A program made the translations under genes and the position numbers. 64,000 nucleotides of DNA. Origin: Crocinitomicaceae bacterium (GTDB lineage: Bacteria > Bacteroidota > Bacteroidia > Flavobacteriales_G > Salibacteraceae). Under the pieces are notes generated by a model that saw nothing but the letters and a program-made list of their open reading frames with translations, ran no database searches and was not told the DNA's origin. The stretch lies in contig PAVO01000019.1 in NCBI GenBank assembly GCA_002713215.1, positions 372,001-436,000 of the forward strand, given 5' to 3'. This document shows positions 9,231 through 18,486 of this stretch, in pieces. The stretch's first letter is position 1; the number at the start of each line of letters is the position of its first letter.

Positions 9231-12200
9231 CTAGCGCAGTAAGTACATTTTACCAAACCCCTTCTTGAAGTATGAATCGGCAGCGGTACTTCGGTGCTCT
9301 ATTTCTTCGTTGTTAATTTTGGTAATCACCCGATAGAAATAAACCCCATTTGCCAGTTGATCTCCATATTGATCCCTTCCATCCCAGGCGTAAGAGGTTA
9401 TGTTTCTTCCAATGTGAAGTGACCCTAATTCGTCCCGATCAATTTCCCTGACCACCACGCCAGTAGCTGACAATATTTGTATTCTAAAATATTCAGGCAC
9501 CTGATATCCGGTTAACGTAAACACAAATCGGGTAGAAGTACTAAAGGGATTAGGGTAGTTCAGTATTTGAGTAATTGTACTCTTATTAATTACTTCAAAT
9601 CCAATTTTATACTTGTAAGACCCACTTTTGTTTTGGCTGGCATCCTTTGTATCAACCTGTAATTCATAGTCGCCATCTTCTAACAAAATGGGGCTAAACC
9701 TAACCTCGCCTTTGTTCTTTTCTCCTGAAGGTGGAATAAATTCAATTTCATAATCCGAACTGGATTGCTGGAAATAAATACGTTTTTTAGTACGGTTTGG
9801 ATAGGTCAAATAAACTTCAAAGTTGGAAGTATCGTCAACCGGTTTAAACTGGTTTTCGTCGGTAAGCGAAATTAAAATTTCTGGTCTGGAAGAAACAATA
9901 TCGCCATCCAGAATATGGACACCATCAAAGGTTACATCCAACAATGGATTGGTCCTGTCTGCTTTAACATAAAAATCAAACTTCGTAACATTATTGAAGT
10001 GCTCACCCTCAGGTTGCCACAGCGTATCTTCCGGATTTACATCCATGAATAGGGTATACTCGCCTGATATTTCAGAAGTGTTGTAACCATAGGTGAGAAT
10101 TAAAGAATCGTGATGGGCCAATGGCTTGGTTTTTCGAAGTTCAGATATCGCTATGTCTCCTTGCTTGTTAAGAACAAGATAGCGAATCGTTACACTATCA
10201 GCATCTGTTGCACTCAGGTTCTTGAGTCCCAGTTCAAGTTTTAGGTTTTCACCTTGTGTGAGTGTGTCGTTGTGAAACGAATTTTTATATCTGGGGCACA
10301 GGGCGAGCTCCAGGGGTTCCTCCATCATGAGCAACCAGTTTTTTAACTGAGGAGCATCCTTGGCCAAACTATCTTTAAATTGAGCTTTAAGTTGAAGGTC
10401 CTGCATTTGGTTAATGTTGGGCACTACACTTTTTAAATCAGGAACCGAAAAGGTGTTATCATCAATTTTCAATAATTCCAGTTCCGAGCCTGTGGTATCC
10501 TTACCATGAAGTGTAAGCACAATACTGTCTTCCTTGCTTATTCGTTCGTAGTTCCAGTATAAGCTTTTATAATCGGTAGAGTTTGTAATTGTAACCCCTT
10601 CCATACTCGCTTCCTTAATACTCGATTGCACAAATGCGCTTAAGCTAATGGCCGCCTTGGCGTGACTGCCGATTACTTCAATCGCCTTACTCTTATTGCC
10701 TTTTTGAGCAAACAGAATATAAGGGACATCATTATTTAAAAAACGAATGGAATCGCTACCTAAATCTTCAAAGGCTTGGTAATGCCTGTTTTTCCAATAG
10801 CTGCTATTCTGAAAATTGGCATTATTACCGCTCATTACCAAAACGTAAAAGCTATCGGGTATCATAGTATTAATCATCCAAATCATGGAGTCCATCATCA
10901 TAGAATCGTTGATCAAAAACTGAAATTTGTTATCCGGTACAAAACATTTTCCTCCGGGGCCGTCATTGTAATTACCAAAATTGTTATTCGGGTTTTTAAT
11001 CACTCCACCATCATCCCATCGGACTTCCCAACTTTTAAAAGTGTTAGGGTCTATAACCGAAATAATCATACTTCTAAGGCCTCCACAATAGGAAACCATC
11101 CCTTGCAAATTTCCATTAATACTCCATTTAAGCGCGTTGTATTCGTCAGCCGTCGTCGGGTTGCCCTTATTGGCTGCTGATATGTTGACCTGCCCCTTGG
11201 CAAAATCAAATTTTTGATTGGGTTTGTCGTAAGTCAAGTCTACAAATCGATTGTTTTTAAATTGGTCGAGCTTGTATTGGCTCCAGCCTGTTTGATTTGG
11301 AATGTACTGAAAACTATACTCGCGCCATTTTTTTGCGCTACCTCCATCAGATGGAGAACATCTCCAGAAGAACACGGTAGAATCGCTAATATTTCCCATG
11401 TTAGGTTGCCATTGAATCAAACCTCCGAATGACGTAACATTCCCTCTTTTCAGCTGAGCCGAATTATAACTATCGGTTACGTCAATTTCAAATTGATAGG
11501 CCCTGGAAGGAGCGTCAGGATCAGCTGTTGAAGCACTTAAAGTAACCTTATTACCGGGCTGAATTGAATAGTTGCCTGGGTGGACAGGAATTAGATCATC
11601 GCTGGTAACATTTACAGTTATGGATTCGGTAAAGTTGTTGATCACCGGATATATTTCGTCAATGGTATTATCAGGGTCAATTCTAAAAACAAATTTGTTT
11701 TCACCAACGCTTATTTGATTGCTGATGAATAATGATAAGCTTCCGTTATATCGATTTGCTACGCCCTTTATCGTGTCCAGATACACGGTATCCTTTCCGG
11801 ATGGAAGCGTTCTTATAAGCTGAATGGGTACCAGTGTATCAATGCCTTTTCCAAGATTATGAATTGTGTATGAAATGGTCATAGTTCCCTGGTCAATGCT
11901 TGTGAATTTGGGCGCGCTAATGTCTTCTTTTCTAATCGCAAAATCGGCCTTCGATTTCGGGTAAAGTTTCAATGCTGGATCTCCGTGAAGGTTGATCTCC
12001 ATACATGCCTGATTAACAAGCTTCGACCCACCCTCAATCTCAATGATCACGTCCTTCATTAAGTCTCCAATAGCTTGACCATATTGATCCTTGGCCAATC
12101 TTCTGTAAAAAGGGTTTGACCAGGTATTCAGGGCAAAATCATATCCCGTTGATGTAGACGCAATAAATCCAACTACTCCACCTTTTGGCTGAAGCACCCA

Positions 12201-14279
12201 TTTTTCGTTAATACTGGTTGAGCCGGTATTTGGAAGATGGAAATCACCCACATTGCATGAATTAGCAATAAAAATAGGGTATTTACCTGTATTGTTATAA
12301 TCTTCTGGTTCGCCAATGTTTATTCCCAATTGTCCACCGGATCCATGTCCAAAGAAGGAGAGCAGTGAAACACCGTCATCAATCCAATATTTTACCGAAT
12401 CAAAACTTATGGATTGAACTGAACCGCTTGCAAAGCGTTTGAACGTTTCAATTTTTCCACCAAATTGGTTGCCTTCCCAATGATCCTCGTAGTTGCTTAA
12501 AAAACTAGAGAATACTCGCTGTTGATTAATGTCTGCCCCGCCCGCAAAGTGTATCCCTCTCTTCGTCCATGCTTTGTCTTCGACCCTTGGAGATATGCTG
12601 TTAACCTCCTTTTCAAAATCCATTACCTTATCTAGGTAATCCAACACATTTTGGTTATTAGTTGAAGCCAGCCTTCCGGTTGGAACGGAGGGAGTGAATG
12701 ATTGATTATCCAAAGGAGCGGTAATAATATTGTCCGCCGGTGGAACTCCCATTGTTGGAATTAAATTGATCTTTTGATTGCCAGGTGACAGGCGAGTCAA
12801 ATTTTCTTTTACCGATTTACCAATAATAAATAGGTAACCCGGTTTGTTGTTAGGAATAGAAGAAACATAGTAAAGAAAGTTCTTAATGGCCAGGGGATGT
12901 TTCTTAATTCCGTACGAAAATTGGTCGTAGAGGTCGTCTATATCAACCAAAATAGCATTAAAACCTTTAGATGATCGATACGATTGGTATTGGAGTGCGG
13001 AACTCCATAATTTTTGGTGAGATAGAATAACGAACGCGGAATCAAAACTGGTGGTCGACAAATCAGTCATCCAGCCCGCACCACGTTGCTTGCTGTAACT
13101 TGGTAATATAGTAGATACATTAATAATTGATCTCGAAATGACAACCGGCCTTTCGGTACCCTGTGCAATCAGGAACTCAAAAGTACTTCCAGTTTGAACG
13201 GCCTTACTCATGTACCCGTTTTCAAGGTCTAAAGCGTAAGGAAAAAAGTTGGTGCCTGCACCCGAAAATGAAACATAACTTGTGTCTGCATTATCCGGAA
13301 TATTAAACTTCAGGAAATCTTCTCCAGCGAGCTGAACATCGTGCGCATATTTAATTTTGGCATAAGCGGCGGCCTGAAAATCACTCGGAGGTTCAGGAAT
13401 AAGGGGCTTTTTCCTAAACCGTATTTGCGTTAGACTTGTAACCGAACTTGCGGGGATTTCAAATTGATGTTCAATCATTTGGTAACCATTATAGGAAGTG
13501 TCAACAGCGGTTTGGATGTTGGTGCCTGGCCCGTATTCAATCAATAATCCGTGATTGGGCGACCCTATTGCATTGCTTTGCCCAACAGTTACCGCAGTTA
13601 CCTTAGCATTTGGGGTCCCAGTAACATTGAGTGGGTTTTTACACGGTACGTAATAAATTCGAATAATGGTGTTATAAAAGCGATACCCAACCCATCCTTC
13701 ACCGTTTTGATACAAGGGAGGTGATACACCATTACGATCTTTTTCGCCTTCGTTATACTGATTTATTATGGTAGCAACTTCTTCATTGAAAACATGTTTC
13801 AACTTAGTTTTTCCTGAAAAAACAGTATTATTTATAGGCTTGTATCGTTTGCTTGAGGGAACTCCCGAATAGGTAATGTAGTACCAGGCGGTATCATTAA
13901 ACAAACTGTAGTAAGGATTTACCAGGTATTCTGGTTTTATATAGAGTTGTCTATCAAACCAGCCGTCATTCTTGTTGGCGTAAAACATTATATAATCAGT
14001 GGCGTCAAACTTACCATTGGCCTCACCGTCAATAAAGATAAACTGTTCTTGTCCCCTTCCGTAGACTTGGATGTTTCTGGGATCAACATTGGAAAGAGAA
14101 ACACCAATGGAGGCGAAGGCATTATTTAACTCTTGATAATTAACCCGATAAATTCCTTCCCTAATAACCGGGATTTTTAAATAACGTTGGTTGTAATTAA
14201 TCCATTCGTTCCCAAATGGCTGCGTGTAACCAATAATATGAAAAGCCAGGACTGTTAATAGGAGCCCAAGCCGTTTCAT
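9231..14279 (-). CDS. PorU-type T9SS sortase, long form (Peptidase C25 family)
   Basis: The 1682-residue product has a short signal peptide (ends near HIIGYTQ), an N-terminal barrel-like pro-region, a gingipain-type C25 domain at roughly 410-790, several beta-sandwich domains, and a C-terminal FlgD-like sorting domain (NYPNPF start, WDGRDQYGDQLANGVYFYR). The catalytic pair is visible: His645 in FGHGSGG and Cys675 in ANSCNVGD. PorU enzymes at the cell surface remove the T9SS signal from cargo and attach cargo to lipid. This protein is far longer than classical PorU of about 1150-1300 residues and resembles the long class annotated elsewhere as PorU2. Its start overlaps the stop of the PorV/PorQ-like gene by 4 bp, so the pair is co-translated. 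Confidence 0.85.
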   Translation of the reverse strand: MKRLGLLLTVLAFHIIGYTQPFGNEWINYNQRYLKIPVIREGIYRVNYQELNNAFASIGVSLSNVDPRNIQVYGRGQEQFIFIDGEANGKFDATDYIMFYANKNDGWFDRQLYIKPEYLVNPYYSLFNDTAWYYITYSGVPSSKRYKPINNTVFSGKTKLKHVFNEEVATIINQYNEGEKDRNGVSPPLYQNGEGWVGYRFYNTIIRIYYVPCKNPLNVTGTPNAKVTAVTVGQSNAIGSPNHGLLIEYGPGTNIQTAVDTSYNGYQMIEHQFEIPASSVTSLTQIRFRKKPLIPEPPSDFQAAAYAKIKYAHDVQLAGEDFLKFNIPDNADTSYVSFSGAGTNFFPYALDLENGYMSKAVQTGSTFEFLIAQGTERPVVISRSIINVSTILPSYSKQRGAGWMTDLSTTSFDSAFVILSHQKLWSSALQYQSYRSSKGFNAILVDIDDLYDQFSYGIKKHPLAIKNFLYYVSSIPNNKPGYLFIIGKSVKENLTRLSPGNQKINLIPTMGVPPADNIITAPLDNQSFTPSVPTGRLASTNNQNVLDYLDKVMDFEKEVNSISPRVEDKAWTKRGIHFAGGADINQQRVFSSFLSNYEDHWEGNQFGGKIETFKRFASGSVQSISFDSVKYWIDDGVSLLSFFGHGSGGQLGINIGEPEDYNNTGKYPIFIANSCNVGDFHLPNTGSTSINEKWVLQPKGGVVGFIASTSTGYDFALNTWSNPFYRRLAKDQYGQAIGDLMKDVIIEIEGGSKLVNQACMEINLHGDPALKLYPKSKADFAIRKEDISAPKFTSIDQGTMTISYTIHNLGKGIDTLVPIQLIRTLPSGKDTVYLDTIKGVANRYNGSLSLFISNQISVGENKFVFRIDPDNTIDEIYPVINNFTESITVNVTSDDLIPVHPGNYSIQPGNKVTLSASTADPDAPSRAYQFEIDVTDSYNSAQLKRGNVTSFGGLIQWQPNMGNISDSTVFFWRCSPSDGGSAKKWREYSFQYIPNQTGWSQYKLDQFKNNRFVDLTYDKPNQKFDFAKGQVNISAANKGNPTTADEYNALKWSINGNLQGMVSYCGGLRSMIISVIDPNTFKSWEVRWDDGGVIKNPNNNFGNYNDGPGGKCFVPDNKFQFLINDSMMMDSMIWMINTMIPDSFYVLVMSGNNANFQNSSYWKNRHYQAFEDLGSDSIRFLNNDVPYILFAQKGNKSKAIEVIGSHAKAAISLSAFVQSSIKEASMEGVTITNSTDYKSLYWNYERISKEDSIVLTLHGKDTTGSELELLKIDDNTFSVPDLKSVVPNINQMQDLQLKAQFKDSLAKDAPQLKNWLLMMEEPLELALCPRYKNSFHNDTLTQGENLKLELGLKNLSATDADSVTIRYLVLNKQGDIAISELRKTKPLAHHDSLILTYGYNTSEISGEYTLFMDVNPEDTLWQPEGEHFNNVTKFDFYVKADRTNPLLDVTFDGVHILDGDIVSSRPEILISLTDENQFKPVDDTSNFEVYLTYPNRTKKRIYFQQSSSDYEIEFIPPSGEKNKGEVRFSPILLEDGDYELQVDTKDASQNKSGSYKYKIGFEVINKSTITQILNYPNPFSTSTRFVFTLTGYQVPEYFRIQILSATGVVVREIDRDELGSLHIGRNITSYAWDGRDQYGDQLANGVYFYRVITKINNEEIEHRSTAADSYFKKGFGKMYLLR

Positions 14280-15364
14280 TTTTTGAATTTATCTAGGTCA
14301 ACGGTGAGTGAAAATACGTTGGAATATAGCGCTACAGACTGGTCACCAACATCGGTCAGTGCGTAGTCAATCGTAACTCCTTTAAGGCTGAGTCCAATTC
14401 CAATATTGGGCTGAAAGGTTGTTTCTTTATGGTTGCCAACTTCGGCTTTTGTCTTCTGGAAATTACCAACCCCTCCGCGAATGAATACAATTTTCGCATA
14501 ACCAATTTCCATCCCAAAATAGGGGTCGATACTCACAGGGTCTCCCTGAATTAAGGTGTTTCGCTGTCCATCAAATGTGGTAACAAAGTTCAATTCAGGT
14601 AAAACGGTAAACTTTTTTATTTCAAATTCACGGCCCACTCCCAAAATCAATCTCGGCAAGGTAAGTTCTAAGCCATTTTCGGGAATCTCGTTACCTGTTT
14701 GCTGAAATACATCAATTGTGTTTTGATCCAAAGAATATGACCAGGCATTAAAAGTTGAAGTGGCATCACGTAACACAGCGCCAAAATTCCATTGTTTCAG
14801 TTGATATTGTCCTGCCAGATCAATTCCAAAACCCCAGGCTTGCGCAAAAGAGCCTATTTTACGGTAAATAACCTTAGCATTCAACCCAACCGAAAGCCCG
14901 GTAATTCCTGTTTTTCGGGCATATGAAAGCAAGAACGCATTGTCGATCGCTGAAAAGCTGGTGATGTTGTTGTAATTCACATTCCCGTTGTTATCCACCA
15001 GGTTTATGGTATTTGGTATATCATCCACCCCAAAACGGATGTATGAAAAACCTAGCGATGATTGATCATCAAGTTTGGTAGCCATTGCCGCGTAATCATA
15101 TTTGGCAATTCCTGCGAAATACTCATTGTGCATAAGAGCAATAGAATTCTTCTTCCTGAGTTCGGTTAACCCTGCAGGATTCCAATATCCGGCAGTAGCG
15201 TCTTTTACCGTGGCTACGGTTGCTTTTGACATGCCTAATGCTCTTGCTCCAACCCCAATGGCTAAAAACTCATTGGAATATTTTACTGCTTGTGCCTGCG
15301 CAGACTGCAAAAACAGCAACAGGAACAGGGATAGAATTAACGTTTTAATAGAAGAAGTACTCAT
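14276..15364 (-). CDS. PorV/PorQ family outer-membrane protein
   Basis: A 362-residue barrel protein with a signal peptide ending near QSAQAQ. The start of the mature protein (GVGARALGMSKATVATVKDATAGYWNPAGL) carries the FadL-like hallmark of the PorV/PorQ family. PorV and PorQ work with the PorU sortase in the T9SS attachment complex. The gene is directly upstream of the PorU-type gene with an ATGA overlap, so the two products are expected to form a pair. The motif region looks closer to PorQ-like members than to the classical PorV needed for cargo shuttling, so I do not assign the symbol porV. Transcription probably starts from the TAGCTTTG element at 15414-15421, leaving a leader of about 45 bases. 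Confidence 0.82.
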   Translation of the reverse strand: MSTSSIKTLILSLFLLLFLQSAQAQAVKYSNEFLAIGVGARALGMSKATVATVKDATAGYWNPAGLTELRKKNSIALMHNEYFAGIAKYDYAAMATKLDDQSSLGFSYIRFGVDDIPNTINLVDNNGNVNYNNITSFSAIDNAFLLSYARKTGITGLSVGLNAKVIYRKIGSFAQAWGFGIDLAGQYQLKQWNFGAVLRDATSTFNAWSYSLDQNTIDVFQQTGNEIPENGLELTLPRLILGVGREFEIKKFTVLPELNFVTTFDGQRNTLIQGDPVSIDPYFGMEIGYAKIVFIRGGVGNFQKTKAEVGNHKETTFQPNIGIGLSLKGVTIDYALTDVGDQSVALYSNVFSLTVDLDKFKK

Positions 15365-15413
15365 GTCAAACGGTGTTGCTAATATAATTAGGATTGTAGC
15401 ATTTAACTCACGG

Positions 15414-15421
15414 CAAAGCTA
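15414..15421 (-). promoter_or_regulatory. -7 promoter element for the PorV/PorQ-like gene
   Basis: On the minus strand this reads TAGCTTTG, a full match to the Bacteroidota -7 consensus TAnnTTTG. It lies about 50 bases before the ATG at 15364. A matching TTTG -33 box at the usual distance is not obvious. Confidence 0.6.
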
Positions 15422-15465
15422 AAAATTGTAAAGCATTCACTTTTAGTTTAACAATTTGATCATTC

Positions 15466-15496
15466 GATGGTTGGAAACAGGGTTAGCTCAACCATC
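15466..15496. promoter_or_regulatory. Inverted repeat between divergent promoters, operator candidate
   Basis: Two perfect 8-bp arms, GATGGTTG (15466-15473) and CAACCATC (15489-15496), lie between the divergent promoters of the PorV-like gene and pssA. Arm centres are 23 bp apart, about two helical turns, as for a dimeric DNA-binding protein. Both expected transcripts start outside the repeat, so an RNA role is unlikely. Confidence 0.45.
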
Positions 15497-15505
15497 AAAT
15501 AAAAA

Positions 15506-15513
15506 TATCTTTG
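15506..15513 (+). promoter_or_regulatory. -7 promoter element for pssA
   Basis: TATCTTTG matches TAnnTTTG exactly. The ATG at 15520 follows only 6 bases after the motif, so the transcript should be leaderless or nearly so. The motif overlaps an alternative upstream TTG codon at 15511, which argues against that codon as the start. Confidence 0.7.
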
Positions 15514-15519
15514 CCCAAA

Positions 15520-16383
15520 ATGGGACCGGTGATTACTGCATTTAAGAACTTTATTCCTAACCTGCTTACCCTGATAAACCTTACGTTTGGACTAATAGGG
15601 GTTGTCTTTGCTTTTTCAGAAAAATTGCACCTGGCAGGAGTAATGGTCTTTATTGCCGCTGTCTTTGATTTTTTCGACGGATTTGCCGCACGACTACTAA
15701 ATGCCCAATCTGAATTAGGAAAGGAACTCGATTCATTAGCCGATATGGTAGCATTTGGGGTATTGCCAGGAGTTATTGTATACCAAATAATGAATGGGTT
15801 TTTAGGAATTCACTACGTTCCTGTTTTAGAACGCCCGACAGAACTTCATGTACTGTCTATGTGTGCCTTTCTGCTACCAGCATGTTCGGCTTACCGATTG
15901 GCTAAGTTCAATATCGATACCCGGCAAAGTTCCAATTTCATAGGCCTTCCAACTCCCGCAATGGCCATATTTTTTGCTTCAATACCCATAATTGCCGAAT
16001 CGCAATACGAATACAACCTGTACGTTGCTCTGGATCAAATTCAATTAAACGGCATTGCCCAGTTTTATCATTACGACGGTTTTGATATGGGTATTATAGG
16101 ACTGTTTCAAAGTACCACTTTTTGGATTATAGCTGTTTTACTGTTCTCTTATTTAATGGTTTCTCCATTGCCTATCATCTCCATGAAGTTCAAAAGCCTA
16201 AAGTGGGCTGACAACAAGTGGCGGTTTATTTTTCTAATCGTCGCCCTTCTTACCTCGCTGGTTTGCTTTCAGAATTATACCGTTGGGTTACGATTTATAC
16301 CCTGGCTCGAATGGTTGTTTCTGCCCTTGGTTATTGTTGAGTTGGTGATCATATCGATCATTAAGCGATTGGCTGAAAGATAA
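15520..16383 (+). CDS. pssA: CDP-diacylglycerol--serine O-phosphatidyltransferase
   Basis: This inner-membrane enzyme makes phosphatidylserine, the precursor of phosphatidylethanolamine, from CDP-diacylglycerol and serine. The CDP-alcohol phosphotransferase signature is visible near residues 45-75: DFFDGFAARLLNAQSELGKELDSLAD gives the D-G-A-R-G-D-D pattern, here with E and S in the spacer positions. Hydrophobic segments predict about eight membrane helices. I chose ATG 15520 (287 residues) over TTG 15511 because a -7 promoter motif covers the TTG. Tail to tail with the phosphatase gene, 12 bp away. The family assignment is secure. Confidence 0.93.
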   Translation: MGPVITAFKNFIPNLLTLINLTFGLIGVVFAFSEKLHLAGVMVFIAAVFDFFDGFAARLLNAQSELGKELDSLADMVAFGVLPGVIVYQIMNGFLGIHYVPVLERPTELHVLSMCAFLLPACSAYRLAKFNIDTRQSSNFIGLPTPAMAIFFASIPIIAESQYEYNLYVALDQIQLNGIAQFYHYDGFDMGIIGLFQSTTFWIIAVLLFSYLMVSPLPIISMKFKSLKWADNKWRFIFLIVALLTSLVCFQNYTVGLRFIPWLEWLFLPLVIVELVIISIIKRLAER

Positions 16384-16395
16384 TTACAACATCAA

Positions 16396-17646
16396 CTACG
16401 GCTTAAGAATAATTTCACTTTGTTCATTTACTTTCCACAACTCCATACCCGCCGGCGGTGAGTATCGATCCTTCAGGTCTACCTCGGAGACAGCATCAGG
16501 GCTTTCCGTGATTACCGTTCTTAAAATGGCCTTACCCTTCGATAAAACCATCCATTTGAATTGGTAAAAACTTCCGCTTGCTCTTGTCCAGTCATGATCT
16601 GAATCGTTGATTCTTTTTAAACCCCATGATCCTTCTCCAACGTATACCGTTCCACCCGTTTCTACTTTTTTAAACCCATCGTCGCCATTGGCATCCGGTA
16701 CAATGGACCACGTAATCTTAGCCACATGGGCATCGCATTCTATGGCCAGTTGAACCTTGTGTTTATAGAAAAGAGGTGCCCAACTTTTATATTCATCGGG
16801 TTTGATTTTTTTGTGCGATTGGTGAGGAACAATAGGGTGGTGGTACTGTACAAAGCGCCAGATTTCCTGCCCTTTGTGTTTTTTTAAATCACTCTCGAAC
16901 CATAAGGTTTGGTCACTTTCAACAACCGGATCAAGGCTATTTAGTGTGTAAAACCGCATTAGATCTCCACCAAAATTTAGCGCATAAACTATTCGCTGAT
17001 TGGGCGAGTCAAAGAGGTTATAGACCGAAGCGTTTTCTCGTTCGTGGTTTCCTCTTGCGACCACTAGTGGAGTGATTTTTCCAGAAGAATCAATGGTGTG
17101 CTGCCAATCGTCGAACCACATTTGCCACTGAATGGGGTTATCCAGAAAGGTAAAATCTCCTCCAAAGGCAATAAAATGGGGTTTAATTTTAGGTACCATT
17201 TTGTTGGTTTGTACCCTGGGTTCCCAAGTGCTATGCCCCAATCGGGTCCTTCTGGAATCGCCTCCCGCAATTATTGACAAAGGAACTTCGCTGTTATTAG
17301 GAAGGGTTTCAAACCAATATCGTTTGCTTGTTCCCTCGCTGTCTTTTACTTCAAAGTAATACTGAGTTGCAGGTTTTAGATTACTTAATCGTACAAAGTG
17401 GTTATTCATTTTATGGTATTCCACTACCCTGATTGGCTTTGTTTGTTGGGCTACCGCGTCCTTTTCTTGTCGAATTCCATAATGTAAAACGGGATTCTCA
17501 CCACTTAACTGGTCCCAGCCTATACATATCGTTGTTGACGGGTCGTCTCTAAACATGGCCCGAAACCGGCTCGATTTGGCTGGCGCTACTGTGCAATATA
17601 AAAGCAAACCAATCAGAGAAATGATATAAAATTGCAGTTGTCTCAT
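16396..17646 (-). CDS. Exported purple-acid-phosphatase-like metallophosphoesterase
   Basis: The protein has a hydrophobic export signal, an FN3-like N-terminal domain typical of purple acid phosphatases (around GWDQLSGENPVLHYG), and a calcineurin-like catalytic domain. Metal-binding blocks appear in order: GGDSR, FGGDF, RGNHERE, YHHPIVPH and a distal DAHVAK. It probably hydrolyses phosphomonoesters in the periplasm or at the cell surface. I prefer ATG 17646 (416 residues): it gives a proper signal peptide, and a near-consensus TTACTTTG lies just upstream of the alternative ATG at 17664. A Cys in LLLYCTV might instead be a lipidation site. The start is only 4 bp from the divergent membrane-protein gene. 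Confidence 0.82.
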   Translation of the reverse strand: MRQLQFYIISLIGLLLYCTVAPAKSSRFRAMFRDDPSTTICIGWDQLSGENPVLHYGIRQEKDAVAQQTKPIRVVEYHKMNNHFVRLSNLKPATQYYFEVKDSEGTSKRYWFETLPNNSEVPLSIIAGGDSRRTRLGHSTWEPRVQTNKMVPKIKPHFIAFGGDFTFLDNPIQWQMWFDDWQHTIDSSGKITPLVVARGNHERENASVYNLFDSPNQRIVYALNFGGDLMRFYTLNSLDPVVESDQTLWFESDLKKHKGQEIWRFVQYHHPIVPHQSHKKIKPDEYKSWAPLFYKHKVQLAIECDAHVAKITWSIVPDANGDDGFKKVETGGTVYVGEGSWGLKRINDSDHDWTRASGSFYQFKWMVLSKGKAILRTVITESPDAVSEVDLKDRYSPPAGMELWKVNEQSEIILKP

Positions 17647-17650
17647 AATT

Positions 17651-18469
17651 ATGGATTCGTTCATTCAAAGTAAGAAAAGTTTTCAGCAAGTTTTATTCTG
17701 GTCGAGTCTATTTTTAATTGTAGGCAACCTCACCAAGAACATCTGGTATTATCCTTCATTTTTCGACTTGGTTTATTGGATCGATTCTGTTTCCCTTTTT
17801 TTGACCTCCCAGGTAGATGGTGATGCCTCTCTTTTTATTGAGTCTTTTAATTCATGGGCTTCAATATTAATAAATGGGATACTTATTTTAAGCCTTGCCC
17901 TTGGTTTTACAAGTAGAAGTTGGTCTTCACCCTTTCTTGTCGCAGGGTGGATTGGTATAGTTTTGATTTTTTTAGGTGAATGGAACGAAACCAATCTTCA
18001 ATGGGCCTATTTTATGGAAAGCCTAATGCGATTGACTGTAATTCCATTGTATTTGTTGAGGAACTGGGATCAGAAGAGATTGTTCAACCTCTTGTTGGTC
18101 ACTGTTGTAATCACCTTTGCAGGGCATGGGTTGTTTGCACTTAACGTCTTTCCAAGGCCTGCACATTTTGTGGATATGGTAATCAAGGCGTTTGGGTTTT
18201 CCGAATCGAATGCCAACCTATTCTTAAATGTTGTTGGAGTGTTAGACCTAACTCTGCTGGGATTAGTTTGGATTAAACCCGTTCGCAGGTGGCTACTTAT
18301 TTATATGATGGTATGGGGTTTTCTTACTGCCATTGCCAGGCCAGTTTTAAATATTTCCTGGGTATTTTTTGTGGACTCTCTAATTATTTGGATTCCGGAG
18401 TTGTTTAACCGGGTAGCTCATTTTTTAATTCCATTGGGCCTATACTGGGAAATGAAAAGGAATAATTAG
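17651..18469 (+). CDS. Polytopic membrane protein, unknown function
   Basis: The 272-residue product is strongly hydrophobic with about seven predicted membrane spans (for example residues 15-30, 70-85, 95-110, 150-170, 190-210, 220-240). I do not recognise a family; there is no transporter or enzyme motif. Two Trp-rich segments and a conserved-looking GEWNETNLQWAYF loop face one side. It starts 4 bp from the divergent phosphatase start, so each promoter must lie within the other's coding region. It ends 17 bp before pth, tail to tail. The long open frame and clean hydrophobic pattern support a real gene. Confidence 0.72.
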   Translation: MDSFIQSKKSFQQVLFWSSLFLIVGNLTKNIWYYPSFFDLVYWIDSVSLFLTSQVDGDASLFIESFNSWASILINGILILSLALGFTSRSWSSPFLVAGWIGIVLIFLGEWNETNLQWAYFMESLMRLTVIPLYLLRNWDQKRLFNLLLVTVVITFAGHGLFALNVFPRPAHFVDMVIKAFGFSESNANLFLNVVGVLDLTLLGLVWIKPVRRWLLIYMMVWGFLTAIARPVLNISWVFFVDSLIIWIPELFNRVAHFLIPLGLYWEMKRNN

Positions 18470-18486
18470 ATGATACTTGAATCAGA

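Noticed and set aside
10776-11432. Plus-strand open frames within the sortase gene
   Set aside because: Antisense to a long protein with clear domains across the same stretch; no start context or family match.
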